From NCBI GenBank assembly GCA_023663135.1, contig JAMPIE010000001.1, forward strand, positions 171,664 to 206,607: a stretch of DNA of 34,944 nucleotides, written 5' to 3'. The notes under the pieces are model-generated. The model was not told where the DNA came from. It worked only from the letters and a program-made list of their open reading frames with translations, and searched no databases. Shown here one piece after another: positions 18,623 through 28,500 of this stretch (the stretch's first letter is position 1; the number at the start of each line of letters is the position of its first letter). Origin of the DNA: Alloprevotella sp. (GTDB lineage Bacteria; Bacteroidota; Bacteroidia; Bacteroidales; Muribaculaceae). Made by a program: the position numbers and the translations under genes.

Positions 18623-19003
18623 ATGGCAGTACGCATAGTGGGAGTTGACCTCCCCCAAAACAAGAGAGGTGAGATAGCCTTGACCTACATCTTCGGCATC
18701 GGCAGGAGCGCTGCAAAGAGCATCCTCGACAAGGCCGGAGTGGACCGCGACATCAAAGTAAAAGACTGGACTGACGACCAGGCTGCAAAGGTGCGCGAGG
18801 TGATTCAGACCGAGCACAAGGTTGAGGGCGACCTCCGCAGCGAGATCCAGCTCAACATCAAGCGCCTGATGGATATCGGCTGCTACCGCGGCATCCGTCA
18901 CCGCAACGGCCTCCCCGTCCGCGGCCAGAGCACCAAAAACAACGCTCGCACCCGCAAGGGCCGTAAGAAAACAGTCGCCAACAAGAAGAAAGCTACAAAA
19001 TAA
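18623..19003 (+). CDS. rpsM: 30S ribosomal protein S13
   Basis: 126-residue head protein that forms bridge B1a/b with L5 and pairs with S19. The start [20 protein letters not shown] and the helix-two-turn-helix region, then the tail [17 protein letters not shown], which reaches the P-site tRNA, are canonical. First gene of the alpha-type section. rpsK follows after 12 bases. Confidence 0.98.
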   Translation: MAVRIVGVDLPQNKRGEIALTYIFGIGRSAAKSILDKAGVDRDIKVKDWTDDQAAKVREVIQTEHKVEGDLRSEIQLNIKRLMDIGCYRGIRHRNGLPVRGQSTKNNARTRKGRKKTVANKKKATK

Positions 19004-19015
19004 TCATATCCATAT

Positions 19016-19405
19016 ATGGCTAAAAAGACAGTCGCAGCAAAGAAGAGAAACGTCAAGGTTGATGCCAATGGCCAGCTTCACGTCCACTCTTCCTTCAACA
19101 ACATCATCGTTTGCCTGGCCAACTCTGAGGGTCAGGTCATTTCCTGGTCAAGCGCAGGCAAGATGGGCTTCCGTGGCTCTAAGAAAAACACGCCTTACGC
19201 CGCCCAGATGGCAGCCCAAGATTGCGCCAAGACAGCCTTTGACCTCGGCCTTCGCAAAGTGAAGGCATATGTCAAGGGCCCCGGCAATGGCCGTGAATCG
19301 GCTATCCGTACCATCCACGGCGCCGGCATCGAAGTGACCGAGATTATCGACGTCACACCACTGCCCCACAATGGCTGCCGTCCTCCCAAGCGCAGAAGAG
19401 TCTAA
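19016..19405 (+). CDS. rpsK: 30S ribosomal protein S11
   Basis: 129-residue protein of the 30S platform near the Shine-Dalgarno exit. Core motifs [30 protein letters not shown] (cited in part: [10 protein letters not shown]) and the C-terminal [18 protein letters not shown] (in part: [12 protein letters not shown]) are the signature. Complete. It is followed by 474 bases without a gene, the longest gap of the cluster. Confidence 0.98.
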   Translation: MAKKTVAAKKRNVKVDANGQLHVHSSFNNIIVCLANSEGQVISWSSAGKMGFRGSKKNTPYAAQMAAQDCAKTAFDLGLRKVKAYVKGPGNGRESAIRTIHGAGIEVTEIIDVTPLPHNGCRPPKRRRV

Positions 19406-19502
19406 TCCTTAGGCTGCCGGGTCTGTGTCGCTCTTGTCACCGGCCACGGCTCCCGGAGGCGTCCCACTCCAACATATCGGGGGCACCGTCTGCCCAGGCG
19501 GC

Positions 19503-19545
19503 TTGGATACGGAGCCGGCTACTCCCTTCCAAAAGCTTATTTTTT
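19503..19545 (+). terminator. Possible weak intrinsic terminator or attenuator after rpsK
   Basis: TTGGA (19503-19507) pairs with TCCAA (19528-19532); inside it GGAG (19511-19514) pairs with CTCC (19522-19525). A U-rich run TTATTTTTT (19537-19545) follows after four bases. The stem is short and interrupted, so termination would be partial, as expected for attenuation between rpsK and rpsD. Confidence 0.35.
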
Positions 19546-19800
19546 CGATAACTAGCGGGGGCTTTCCCCCCCCCAAATCCTCTTGACGCTCCGGTCTTCT
19601 TGACCATGGCAATCATGAGGCCGCCGGAAAGCAGACACCACCTTCCTCCTCCCCGGATGCCCGAGGCAATGGCGTCAAATGACCATACTTTATTATCACC
19701 TCTCTATGGTCGCGGCTGCACGCTAACCCTCATCCCCCCGGCATCTGTCGCCTCCTCCCTTAAGCCATCCCGGCGCTCGGCGCCCATAGCTTGGCAAAGC

Positions 19801-19860
19801 CAAAGGACATCCCCTCCTCCCAACTCCTCCTCTAACCCCTCATACACAACTCTCAGCACT
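19801..19860 (+). promoter_or_regulatory. C-rich, G-poor transcript segment before rpsD (rut-like)
   Basis: By hand count 29 C and 3 G in 60 bases, ending about 20 bases before the rpsD start. Like the tracts before rpsG and rpsH it has the composition favoured by Rho; function is inferred. Confidence 0.35.
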
Positions 19861-19879
19861 TTAACAACTACAACAACTA

Positions 19880-20485
19880 ATGGCAAGATATACAGGTCCC
19901 AAGACCAAAATCGCCCGTAAGTTTGGTGAGCCCATCTTCGGTCCCGACAAAGTCCTCTCGAAGAAGAACTATGCTCCGGGCCAACATGGCCTCAACAAGC
20001 GCCGCAAGACATCGGAGTATGGCGTTCAGCTCCGCGAGAAGCAGAAAGCCAAGTATACCTACGGAGTCCTCGAGCGTCAGTTCCATAACCTCTTCGAGAA
20101 GGCTTCACGCATCAAGGGTATCACCGGTGAGATTCTTCTCCAGCTCCTTGAGAGCCGCCTCGACAATGTCGTTTATCGTCTCGGCATTGGCAAGACCCGT
20201 GCCGCCGCCCGTCAGATAGTCCTCCATCGCCACATCACCGTCAACGGACAGGTTGTCAACATCCCTTCCTATCAGGTGAAGCCCGGCGACGTCGTAGGCG
20301 TCCGCGAGAAGGCCAAGTCGCTTGAGGTTATTGCCGACTCACTGGCCGGCTTCAACCACAGCAAATATCCCTGGATTGAATGGGACGAGACATCGAAGAG
20401 TGGCAAGTTTCTCCATGTCCCCGCCCGCGAGGATATCCCCGAGACCATCAAGGAGCAGCTCATTGTCGAGTTGTATTCTAAGTAA
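19880..20485 (+). CDS. rpsD: 30S ribosomal protein S4, zinc-free form
   Basis: Primary 16S-binding protein that nucleates 30S body assembly; 201 residues. Start [20 protein letters not shown]. No cysteine is present in the N-terminal region, so it is the C-minus form. The S4 RNA-binding domain lies at about 91-155 ([29 protein letters not shown] in part). S4 is the repressor of the alpha operon in E. coli and of its own gene in B. subtilis. The 474-base upstream region is therefore of regulatory interest. rpoA follows after 17 bases. Confidence 0.98.
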   Translation: MARYTGPKTKIARKFGEPIFGPDKVLSKKNYAPGQHGLNKRRKTSEYGVQLREKQKAKYTYGVLERQFHNLFEKASRIKGITGEILLQLLESRLDNVVYRLGIGKTRAAARQIVLHRHITVNGQVVNIPSYQVKPGDVVGVREKAKSLEVIADSLAGFNHSKYPWIEWDETSKSGKFLHVPAREDIPETIKEQLIVELYSK

Positions 20486-20502
20486 TAAATAATCCGATCC
20501 AA

Positions 20503-21504
20503 ATGGCCATCTTAGCATTCCAAAAACCCGACAAGGTGATCATGCTCGAGGCCGATAGCTCCTTTGGCAAGTTTGAATTCAAGCCCCTGGAGCCCGGCTA
20601 CGGCATCACGATAGGCAACGCCCTTCGCCGCATTCTTCTCTCTTCCCTCGAGGGCTTTGCCATCTCCTCTATTCGCATCGATGGCGTCCTCCACGAGTTT
20701 GACACCATAGAGGGTGTTGAGGAAGATGTGACCAATATCATCCTCAACCTCAAGAAGGTTGACCTCCGTCAGAGCGTTGACGACGTCGACTTTGAGCGTG
20801 TCCTCATCAATGTGTCGGACAAGGACGTATTCCGTGCCGGCGACATTGGGGCTGCCCTCAATGGCTTCGAGGTGCTCAACCCCGACCTTGTCATCTGTCA
20901 TTTGGCTCCCGGAGCATCTTTCTCGATTGAGCTCACCGTTAACAAAGGTCGCGGATGGGTGCCTGCTGAGGAAAACCGCAACCCCAACGACGACATCCAC
21001 GTCATTGCCATCGACTCTATTTACACTCCCATCAAGAATGTAAAATATACCGTCGAAAACTTCCGTGTCGACCAAAAGACCGACTACGATAAGCTCACTA
21101 TCGAGATTACTACCAACGGCTCCATCCTTCCCAAAGATGCGCTCAAGGAAGCCGCTAAAATCCTCATCTATCACTTCATGCTCTTCTCCGACGAGAAGAT
21201 TACCCTTGAGACCACCGAGACCGAGGGCGTCGAAGAATTTGACGAGGAGGCTCTCCGTATGCGCCAGCTCTTGAAGACAAAGCTTGTTGACATGGATCTC
21301 TCTGTCCGTGCCCTCAATTGCCTCAAGAGCGCCGAGGTTGAGACCCTCGGCGAGCTCGTGCGCTTCAACCGTACCGACCTGCTCAAGTTCCGCAACTTTG
21401 GTCGCAAGTCGCTCACCGAGCTTGACGACCTCCTCAACAATCTCAACCTCCAGTTTGGGATGGATATATCAAGATACAAACTCGATAACGACAACAACAA
21501 GTAA
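20503..21504 (+). CDS. rpoA: DNA-directed RNA polymerase subunit alpha
   Basis: 333-residue alpha subunit that dimerises to start RNA polymerase assembly. The N-terminal domain (about 1-235) has [20 protein letters not shown] (in part: [12 protein letters not shown]) typical of the dimer interface. The C-terminal domain (about 255-325) has the helix-hairpin-helix segment [16 protein letters not shown] and [16 protein letters not shown] that contacts upstream DNA and activators. Complete. Its stop overlaps the rplQ start by one base (TAATG), so the two are coupled. Confidence 0.98.
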   Translation: MAILAFQKPDKVIMLEADSSFGKFEFKPLEPGYGITIGNALRRILLSSLEGFAISSIRIDGVLHEFDTIEGVEEDVTNIILNLKKVDLRQSVDDVDFERVLINVSDKDVFRAGDIGAALNGFEVLNPDLVICHLAPGASFSIELTVNKGRGWVPAEENRNPNDDIHVIAIDSIYTPIKNVKYTVENFRVDQKTDYDKLTIEITTNGSILPKDALKEAAKILIYHFMLFSDEKITLETTETEGVEEFDEEALRMRQLLKTKLVDMDLSVRALNCLKSAEVETLGELVRFNRTDLLKFRNFGRKSLTELDDLLNNLNLQFGMDISRYKLDNDNNK

Positions 21505-22007
21505 TGAGACACAATAAAAAATTCAATCACCTCAGCCGCAAAAAGGCCCACCGTGATTCTCTGCTTGCCAACATGACCATCTCCCTGATCATGCACAAGC
21601 GCATATATACCACCCTGGCTAAGGCTAAGGCCCTGCGCGTTTACGCCGAGCCCCTGATCAACCGTGCCAAGGAGGACTCTATGGCCAACCGTCGTCTCGT
21701 CTTCTCATACCTCCAGAACAAGGAGGCTGTCACCGAGCTCTTCCGCGAGGTGGCTCAGAAGATTGCCGAGCGCAACGGCGGCTACACCCGCATCCTCAAG
21801 ACCGGCTTCCGTCTCGGCGACAACGCCCAGACATGCTTCATTGAGCTCGTTGACTACAACGAGGCTATGCTCAAGACCTCAGGCGAAGGCAAGAAGAAGA
21901 CCACTCGCCGCTCACGCCGCAAGTCTGCTGCTCCCGCAGCAGAGGCTCCCGCAGCAGAGGCTCCCGCAGCAGAGGCTCCCGCAGCCGAGACACCTGCCGC
22001 TGAATAA
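21504..22007 (+). CDS. rplQ: 50S ribosomal protein L17 with Ala/Pro/Glu repeat tail
   Basis: Large-subunit protein near the tunnel exit. The core (about 1-128; [20 protein letters not shown] at the start) is standard. A basic link [14 protein letters not shown] leads to a low-complexity tail of APAAE units, taking the length to 167 against ~127 in E. coli. Long acidic, Ala-rich L17 tails are common in Bacteroidota. The tail is coded by 15-base tandem repeats. Last gene of the cluster, followed by a strong terminator 31 bases on. Confidence 0.97.
   Translation: MRHNKKFNHLSRKKAHRDSLLANMTISLIMHKRIYTTLAKAKALRVYAEPLINRAKEDSMANRRLVFSYLQNKEAVTELFREVAQKIAERNGGYTRILKTGFRLGDNAQTCFIELVDYNEAMLKTSGEGKKKTTRRSRRKSAAPAAEAPAAEAPAAEAPAAETPAAE
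21930..21989 (+). repeat. 15-base tandem repeat inside rplQ (four copies)
   Basis: GCTCCCGCAGCAGAG occurs at 21930, 21945 and 21960 exactly and at 21975 with one A-to-C change; a more degenerate fifth unit follows to 22004. Each codes APAAE. Near-identity at DNA level, including synonymous positions, suggests recent expansion by slippage. It stays in frame whatever the copy number. Confidence 0.9.
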
Positions 22008-22038
22008 AACCTCAAGGTCGACATATCCATAACTTATC

Positions 22039-22081
22039 TTCCGGCCCAGACTCTTCTATCGTGTCTGAGCCGGAATTTTTT
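22039..22081 (+). terminator. Intrinsic terminator of the ribosomal cluster
   Basis: TTCCGGC (22039-22045) pairs with GCCGGAA (22069-22075); after one C-A mismatch CAGAC (22047-22051) pairs with GTCTG (22063-22067) around an 11-base loop. Six T follow (22076-22081). This closes the transcript after rplQ. Confidence 0.9.
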
Positions 22082-22092
22082 ATCTCCCATGA

Positions 22093-23487
<1,395 letters not shown>

Positions 23488-23530
23488 TTGGCCATAAGGT
23501 CATAGACATAGACTTTGACCACACCCTATA

Positions 23531-23575
23531 TGCTCCACGCCGTCTGTATTGCCGACGGCGTGGAGCATTATTTTT
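23531..23575 (+). terminator. Intrinsic terminator of eno
   Basis: Fourteen perfect base pairs, TGCTCCACGCCGTC (23531-23544) with GACGGCGTGGAGCA (23554-23567), a 9-base loop and the tail TTATTTTT (23568-23575). The tail also contains TATTTTTG (23569-23576), a TAnnTTTG match that might serve the next gene. Confidence 0.93.
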
Positions 23576-23655
23576 GCCGATTGAGCAGAAATCATTAAAT
23601 TCGCATCGCAAATACCTTCTACATTTACTCTTCCAGTCACCCAAACGTCCATCAT

Positions 23656-24522
23656 ATGTCGCTCAAGCCAGTCATTATAGTCATCACCCTTCTTCTCTCA
23701 GCTACAACCGTCACAGCCCAAGTGGCCGGCAACGCCACCTTCTGTAACGAAGCCGCCGACACCGCTCGCCTCACCTCCATGCTCATCGACGCTGTGGCTG
23801 CTCATCCCGCGGCCTCATCTCAATCAGTGGTTCTCCCCATGGCCGAGCTCTTTATCGGCACCCCATATAAAGCCGGTACCCTCGACCAGAGCGATGACCT
23901 CCGAGTGGCCATATGCCTCGATGGCATGGACTGCACCACCTTCGTCGACAACGTCATGGCTCTGGCCATCACCGTAGGGGAGGGAAGAAGCTCCTGGCGC
24001 GACTTTGCCTACAACCTTGAACGCCTCCGCTACCGGGGTGGAAAAGCTTACGGCTATCCTTCGCGTCTCCACTATGTCTCCGATTGGGTGATAGACAACA
24101 CCAACCGCGGCCTTATCACCGAAGTCACCGACCGCATAGGCCGTGCCGACCATAGCATTAAGAGCCTCAACTGGATGACAACCCATCGCGGCGACTATCC
24201 TGCCCTTTCCGACTCTGCCACCTTCGCCGCCATCAAAGGCGTAGAGAGTGGCTACCACAGCCATAAGACCCCCTATATCAAGACCGCCAATGTGATGGGC
24301 GCAAACCTTCGCGACGGCGACATCGTTGCCATAACCACCAAGAAGCCCGGCCTCGACATCTCCCATCTTGGCATCATCAAGATAGTCAAAGGAAAGCCCA
24401 CGCTGCTCCACGCATCATCAGCCACCGGAGCTGTTACCCTCGAGAAGATGCCGCTCGACTCCTACCTACGCCGACAGAAAGATGCCACCGGTATCCGTGT
24501 CTTCCGCCTCACCCCCCGCTAA
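23656..24522 (+). CDS. Secreted DUF1460 protein (amidase-like, NlpC/P60-type fold)
   Basis: 288 residues with a signal peptide of about 21 residues (MSLKPVIIVITLLLSATTVTA in the sequence; cleavage after AQ or nearby). Family features of DUF1460 (N-acetylmuramoyl-L-alanine amidase-like) are DGMDCTTFVDNV with the presumed nucleophile C93, RYRGG and SRLHYVSDWVIDN in the middle, DISHLGI with H237, and LLHASS with H252, giving a Cys-His-His triad as in papain-like NlpC/P60 enzymes. A periplasmic peptidoglycan-fragment amidase or peptidase is likely; the precise bond is unknown. It is preceded by the eno terminator. A possible -7 at 23569 would give a 74-base leader. It is convergent with the next gene. 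Confidence 0.87.
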   Translation: MSLKPVIIVITLLLSATTVTAQVAGNATFCNEAADTARLTSMLIDAVAAHPAASSQSVVLPMAELFIGTPYKAGTLDQSDDLRVAICLDGMDCTTFVDNVMALAITVGEGRSSWRDFAYNLERLRYRGGKAYGYPSRLHYVSDWVIDNTNRGLITEVTDRIGRADHSIKSLNWMTTHRGDYPALSDSATFAAIKGVESGYHSHKTPYIKTANVMGANLRDGDIVAITTKKPGLDISHLGIIKIVKGKPTLLHASSATGAVTLEKMPLDSYLRRQKDATGIRVFRLTPR

Positions 24523-24584
24523 TCCTCCCCGCAAAAGCAGCGTAGACAAATGCAAGTATATAAAAGCCGGTGTCGAGACGGACG

Positions 24585-24619
24585 TGCGGCGGGGCAGGGG
24601 GTGAGCCTGTCCCGCCGCA
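24585..24619. terminator. Long hairpin between convergent genes
   Basis: TGCGGCGGGGCAGG (24585-24598) pairs with CCTGTCCCGCCGCA (24606-24619), 14 pairs including one G-U in the plus-strand RNA (a C-A mismatch on the minus strand), loop of 7. It sits in the 154 bases between two converging genes. No T-run directly follows on either strand, so a terminator function is plausible by position only. Confidence 0.45.
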
Positions 24620-24676
24620 GCGGTGTTAGTGCCTTTTTAGGTTCGCGGCGAGATTCCGTCACCGCCGGGACCATCT

Positions 24677-24982
24677 TTACTTGCTCTGGCAGCCGCAGCC
24701 GGCACCCTTGAGCTTGTGCTTGAAGTCATCGAGCTGAGCAAGGAAAGCGGCGAAGTCGGCATTGCCGGGATATTTCTTAAGGGCATGGTGGAGCAGACGC
24801 ATGCCGACAACGAGCTGGCGTGCGTGTTTCTCGGTGAGGCCCTCTTTCTGCTCGGCGAGCTGGGCAAGTGCGGCGAGGTCGTGATGGCCGCCGAAGTTGA
24901 AGCTCATCACATCCTTGATTTTGCCGTCAACCACTTCGGTGATATTGAAATGGTAAGAACGTTTTTCTTTGTTGCAGTCCAT
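24677..24982 (-). CDS. DUF3861-like small protein
   Basis: 101 residues, no signal peptide, soluble. SYHFNITEVVDGKI, then MSFNFGGHHDLAALAQL and GLTEKHARQLVVGMRLLHHAL followed by FAAFLAQLDDFKHKLKG fit the DUF3861 pattern (a beta-hairpin start and two helices), as far as I can judge by eye. The end GAGCGCQSK has a CGC pair that may bind metal or be redox-active. The frame is open to 25051, but that extension covers a terminator-like hairpin, so the start at 24982 is preferred. Function unknown. Confidence 0.7.
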   Translation of the reverse strand: MDCNKEKRSYHFNITEVVDGKIKDVMSFNFGGHHDLAALAQLAEQKEGLTEKHARQLVVGMRLLHHALKKYPGNADFAAFLAQLDDFKHKLKGAGCGCQSK

Positions 24983-25016
24983 AGTAATTATGAATTTTGG
25001 TTGATTTCTGTTTTCT

Positions 25017-25048
25017 GAAAGATAAACGCCGGCTTGAGTGTCGGCGTT
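25017..25048 (-). terminator. Terminator-like hairpin between the GNAT and DUF3861 genes
   Basis: On the minus strand AACGCCG (25048-25042) pairs with CGGCGTT (25031-25025), loop of 10, then TATCTTTC (25024-25017). The tail is short in T, so it may stop part of the transcription. The tail also resembles a TAnnTTTG -7 element with a mismatch in the last base, which could start the DUF3861 message. Confidence 0.4.
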
Positions 25049-25081
25049 CAATCTTTTAAGAATTTTAACAGTGGGAGGGTG

Positions 25082-25570
25082 TCAGAGGATGAGCTGGTAG
25101 TCGACGACGTCGAGGAGGCGGCCATGTTTGTAGCCCACCTGGCTGAAGTGGCTCACTCGGCTGAAGCCGAGGCGCTCGTGGAGGCGGTAAGAGGGGATGT
25201 TGCCCTCGGTGATGCAGGCGATGAGGGAGTGGGTGCCGCTGCGGCGGCAGGCATCGATGAGGGCTTGCATCAGAGCCAGGCCTATGCCGCGGTGGGCGTA
25301 GGCGGGGGAGATGTAGATGGTGGTCTCGAGGGTGGGATTGTAGGCGGCTTTGACTTTCCAGTGGTGGGCATAGCAGTAGCCGGCAATCTGCCCGTCGGGC
25401 TCTTGCCACAGGAGGCCGGGGAAGTCGGCACATATCTCTTCAAGACGTGCCCTCATCTCCGGGGGAGATGGGGCAGTGGTCTCAAAGGTGATGTCGGTGT
25501 CGGTGACGAAGGGGGCATATATGCGGGCTATGGCCTCAGCGTCATCGGCCGGGATGATGGGGCGTATCAT
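25082..25570 (-). CDS. GNAT N-acetyltransferase, phosphinothricin/methionine-sulfoximine type
   Basis: 162 residues. The N-terminal IRPIIPADDAEAIARIYAPFV and ITFET, the middle GYCYAHHWKVKAAYNPTLETTIYI (in part: AYNPTLETTIYI) and the acetyl-CoA loop AHRGIGLAL (92-100) are characteristic of the Pat/MnaT/YncA subgroup, followed by NIPSYRLHERLGF and GRLLDVVDYQLIL. Members acetylate methionine sulfoximine/sulfone or phosphinothricin; the natural substrate here is not known. The ATG overlaps the stop of the upstream peptidase gene as ATGA, so the two are translationally coupled. Confidence 0.88.
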   Translation of the reverse strand: MIRPIIPADDAEAIARIYAPFVTDTDITFETTAPSPPEMRARLEEICADFPGLLWQEPDGQIAGYCYAHHWKVKAAYNPTLETTIYISPAYAHRGIGLALMQALIDACRRSGTHSLIACITEGNIPSYRLHERLGFSRVSHFSQVGYKHGRLLDVVDYQLIL

Positions 25571-28500
25571 AGGCCGAGGTCGCGGAAGGTGCGGGGTGAG
25601 GGTACTGGGGGGAGCGGCTTGCGGTCTTTGAGCTGCTCGAGGGCGGTCTCAATGGCTTTGGTGAGCTGCTGGTCGTCTCCGGCTTCTTCGCGCAGGGGGT
25701 CGTTGTCGATGAGGATGTCGGGGTCTACGCCATGGTTTTCTACGATCCATTCGCCGGTGGCGGCGTCGTAGTTGGTGAAGAAGGGGACGCGGACGTCGGT
25801 GCCGTCCATGTAAGGCAAGGGGCCTGAGATGCCTATGATGCCGCCCCAGGTGCGGGTGCCTATGACGGTGCCGAGGTTGTTGGCTTTGAAGCTCCAGGGG
25901 AAGAGGTCGCCGTCAGAGGCCGAGTATTTGTTGATAAGGAGCACTTTGGGGCCCACGTGGGTGGCGTCGGGGGTGGTGCCCACCTGCGAGGAGGTGCGGC
26001 TCATGGTCAGGCGATAGGGCTTGCGCATGAGCCGCTCTATGATCATGGGAGAGATGTTGCCGCCGCCGTTGGCGCGGTCGTCGATGATGAGGGCTTCTTT
26101 GTCGAGCTGGGGATAGAAGTAGCGGGCAAATTCGTTGAGGCCTTCGGGGCCCATGTCGGGGATGTAGATGTAGCCCACTCGGCCGTCGGTGGCTTCTTCG
26201 ACTTTGCGTATGTTGCCGGTCACCCAGTTGTAGTGGCGCAGGGGCTCTTCGTTGGCAATAGGCTTGATAACTATCTTTTTAGAGCCGTCGGCTGAGGGTT
26301 TGGAGTTGACGGTTAGCTCGGTGAGGACGCCGGCCTTGCCGGTCAAGAGGGAGTAGATGTTGTCGGTCGACGAGGTGGGTACACCGTCGATGGCCACTAT
26401 GTAGGTGCCTTCGCCAACGCCGAGGCCGGGCTCGGTGAGGGGCGAGCGGAGTGTCTCGGAGTAGGGTGCTCCGGGGATGATGTAGTCTATGCGGTAGAAG
26501 CCGGTCTTGGCGTCGCGTGAGAGCTCAGCGCCGAGGAGACCCATGTTTACCCGCTCTATCTGCTTGACCTCGCCGGGGTTAACGTAGGCATGGCCGCATG
26601 CGAGCTCGGCTATCATCTCGCCGATGATATAGTTGAGGTCATAGCGAGTGGCGCAGTAGGGGAGCAGGGGAGCATATTTTTCGCGGATGGCTTTCCAGTC
26701 AACACCGTGCATGTTTTCGAGGTAGAAGCCGTCGCGGAAGGCGCGCCATGTCTCGTCAAATATCTGTGGCCATTCCTCCTGATAGTCAACGATGGCCACC
26801 ATGTCGGAGAGGTTTACTCCCTTGGTCAGGGATGCTTTGGAGGTGGGGAGGGGGGTGACGTAAATTTCACCGCTGCCGTTGCGGAAGATGGCTTTCTTGC
26901 CGGTGGGGTCTACGCTCATGCTCCCGCGAGCTATCTCGGTCTCCTCGCCGTCTGCAAGGGTAAACATCTTGACGCCGCCGCGGGTGGAATACCATACATG
27001 ACCTTTGTCGTCGGCATAGATGGGGCGATAATATCCGGCACCGTCAGTGACGGGGAGGATGCGGCCAATGAGCCCATCGGTGTCGATGTTCACTGTGGCA
27101 GAGGCGGGGGCCTCCTCCGGGGCGGCTTCGCCGTCGGTGGGGATGAAGGGGGAGGGTGTCGAGGCTGAGAGGAGGGTCATGTATAGGCCTCCGAGGCTGT
27201 TATAGACATGGTTCCACTCCAGGGAACCATAGGTTGGGTTGAAGTCGCGGTCGGAGTTGAAGTAGAGATACTTGCCGTCGGCCGAAAATATGGGGCTTGA
27301 GGAATTATACCATTTCTCTGTTGCGGGATACTCTTTGCCTGTTGTGCGGTCGAGGAGGTAGACCACTGAGAAGGTGTTTTTCTCTGGTCGGGTGTAGGCG
27401 ATCCATCGGCTGTCGGGGGAGACGGCAAAGGAGCGTATCTCGCTCTCGGGGCATGTCACGAGGGTCTTCTTGGCGCCGGTCGTGGGGTTGACCTCTACCA
27501 TGCGGTTTCGGCGGTCGGTGTAGATGATGGCTTTGGAGTCGGGAGTCCAGTCGAGCCGACGGATGTATGTGTCGTTGGCGTCGGTGAGCTTACGTGGCTC
27601 GGCGTTGGAGTCGGCGCCTTTAAGCCATATCTCGGTCTCGCCTGAGAGATCGCTGATATAAGCCACTTTAGTGCCGTCGGGACTCCATGCGGCTCCGCGG
27701 TCGTTGGCTCCGGGGGTGTGGGTGAGCAGGCGGGTCACACCGGCCTTGACCGGGACGTCAAACACCTCGCCGCGAGCTGTTATTGCCAGACGGGTGGCAC
27801 CCGGATTGGCAGAGATTGCGGTCACATGGTCTTTTACCATCTTGCGCTCGGCACGAGCTATGGGACGGTCAGAACCGAGGGTGATGTCAATCTGCGAGGC
27901 CTGCTGTGTGGCGGGGTCGAAGCGGAAGATGTAGCCTCCTTTCTCAAAGACTATTGTCTTCCCGTCGGTCGACGGGAATTTGATGTCATAGTCGGTGAAG
28001 TCGGTCACCTTGCGGGTCTTCCCTGTCGTGGTGTCATAGGCAAAGAGATTCATGGTCATATCTCGGTCAGAGATGAAGTAAATCTCGTTGCCTATCCACA
28101 TGGGGATGATGTCTTGTGCAGGATTGTCGGTGATGTTGGTTATGGTCTGAGCCTTAGGGTCGTAGATCCATATGTCGTCGGCCATGCCGCCTCGATAGTA
28201 TTTCCAGTTGCGAAACTCGCGCATCACTCGGTTGTAGGCCAGACGCTGCCCGTCGGGGCTCCATGAGGCAAATCCTCCCTCGGGGAGGGGAAGGCGTGTG
28301 GGCATCCCGCCGGTGGGCTCCACTTGCCAGAGCTTTCCGTCAAAGCCGTCGCCGGTGCGATTGCGGTAGAGGATTTCCTTGCCGTCGGTGCTCCAGGCGA
28401 TGACTATGTTGTTGGGGCCCATGCGGTCGCCTAAGTCGTCGCGCGAGTTGGTGGCGGTGAAGGTGAGTCGGGTGGGCTCGCCGCCGGTGATGGGCATTGA

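Larger units (their letters stand above)
19406..19879 (+). other. 474-base gap between rpsK and rpsD, probably a transcribed leader
   Basis: No credible reading frame: the frames on both strands lack family-like composition. The first half has a terminator-like hairpin (19503-19545) and a GGGGG-CTTT-CCCCC stem (19557-19570). The second half has tandem small stems, GGCGC-TCG-GCGCC (19772-19784) and TTGGC-AAA-GCCAA (19791-19803), then a C-rich, G-poor tract up to the rpsD start. I see no TAnnTTTG promoter. It may be the S4 feedback site or a decayed insert. Confidence 0.5.

Noticed and set aside
19409..19612. 67-residue minus-strand frame in the rpsK-rpsD gap
   Set aside because: Pro/Gly-rich with no recognisable motif, on the strand opposite to the whole cluster; looks like the chance translation of GC-rich spacer.
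21930..21989. Tandem 15-base units considered as a CRISPR-like array
   Set aside because: No spacers; units are joined directly and are in frame within rplQ.
24983..25051. 23-residue extension of the DUF3861-like protein
   Set aside because: It runs through a hairpin and a -7-like element; the ATG at 24982 starts the family-like part.
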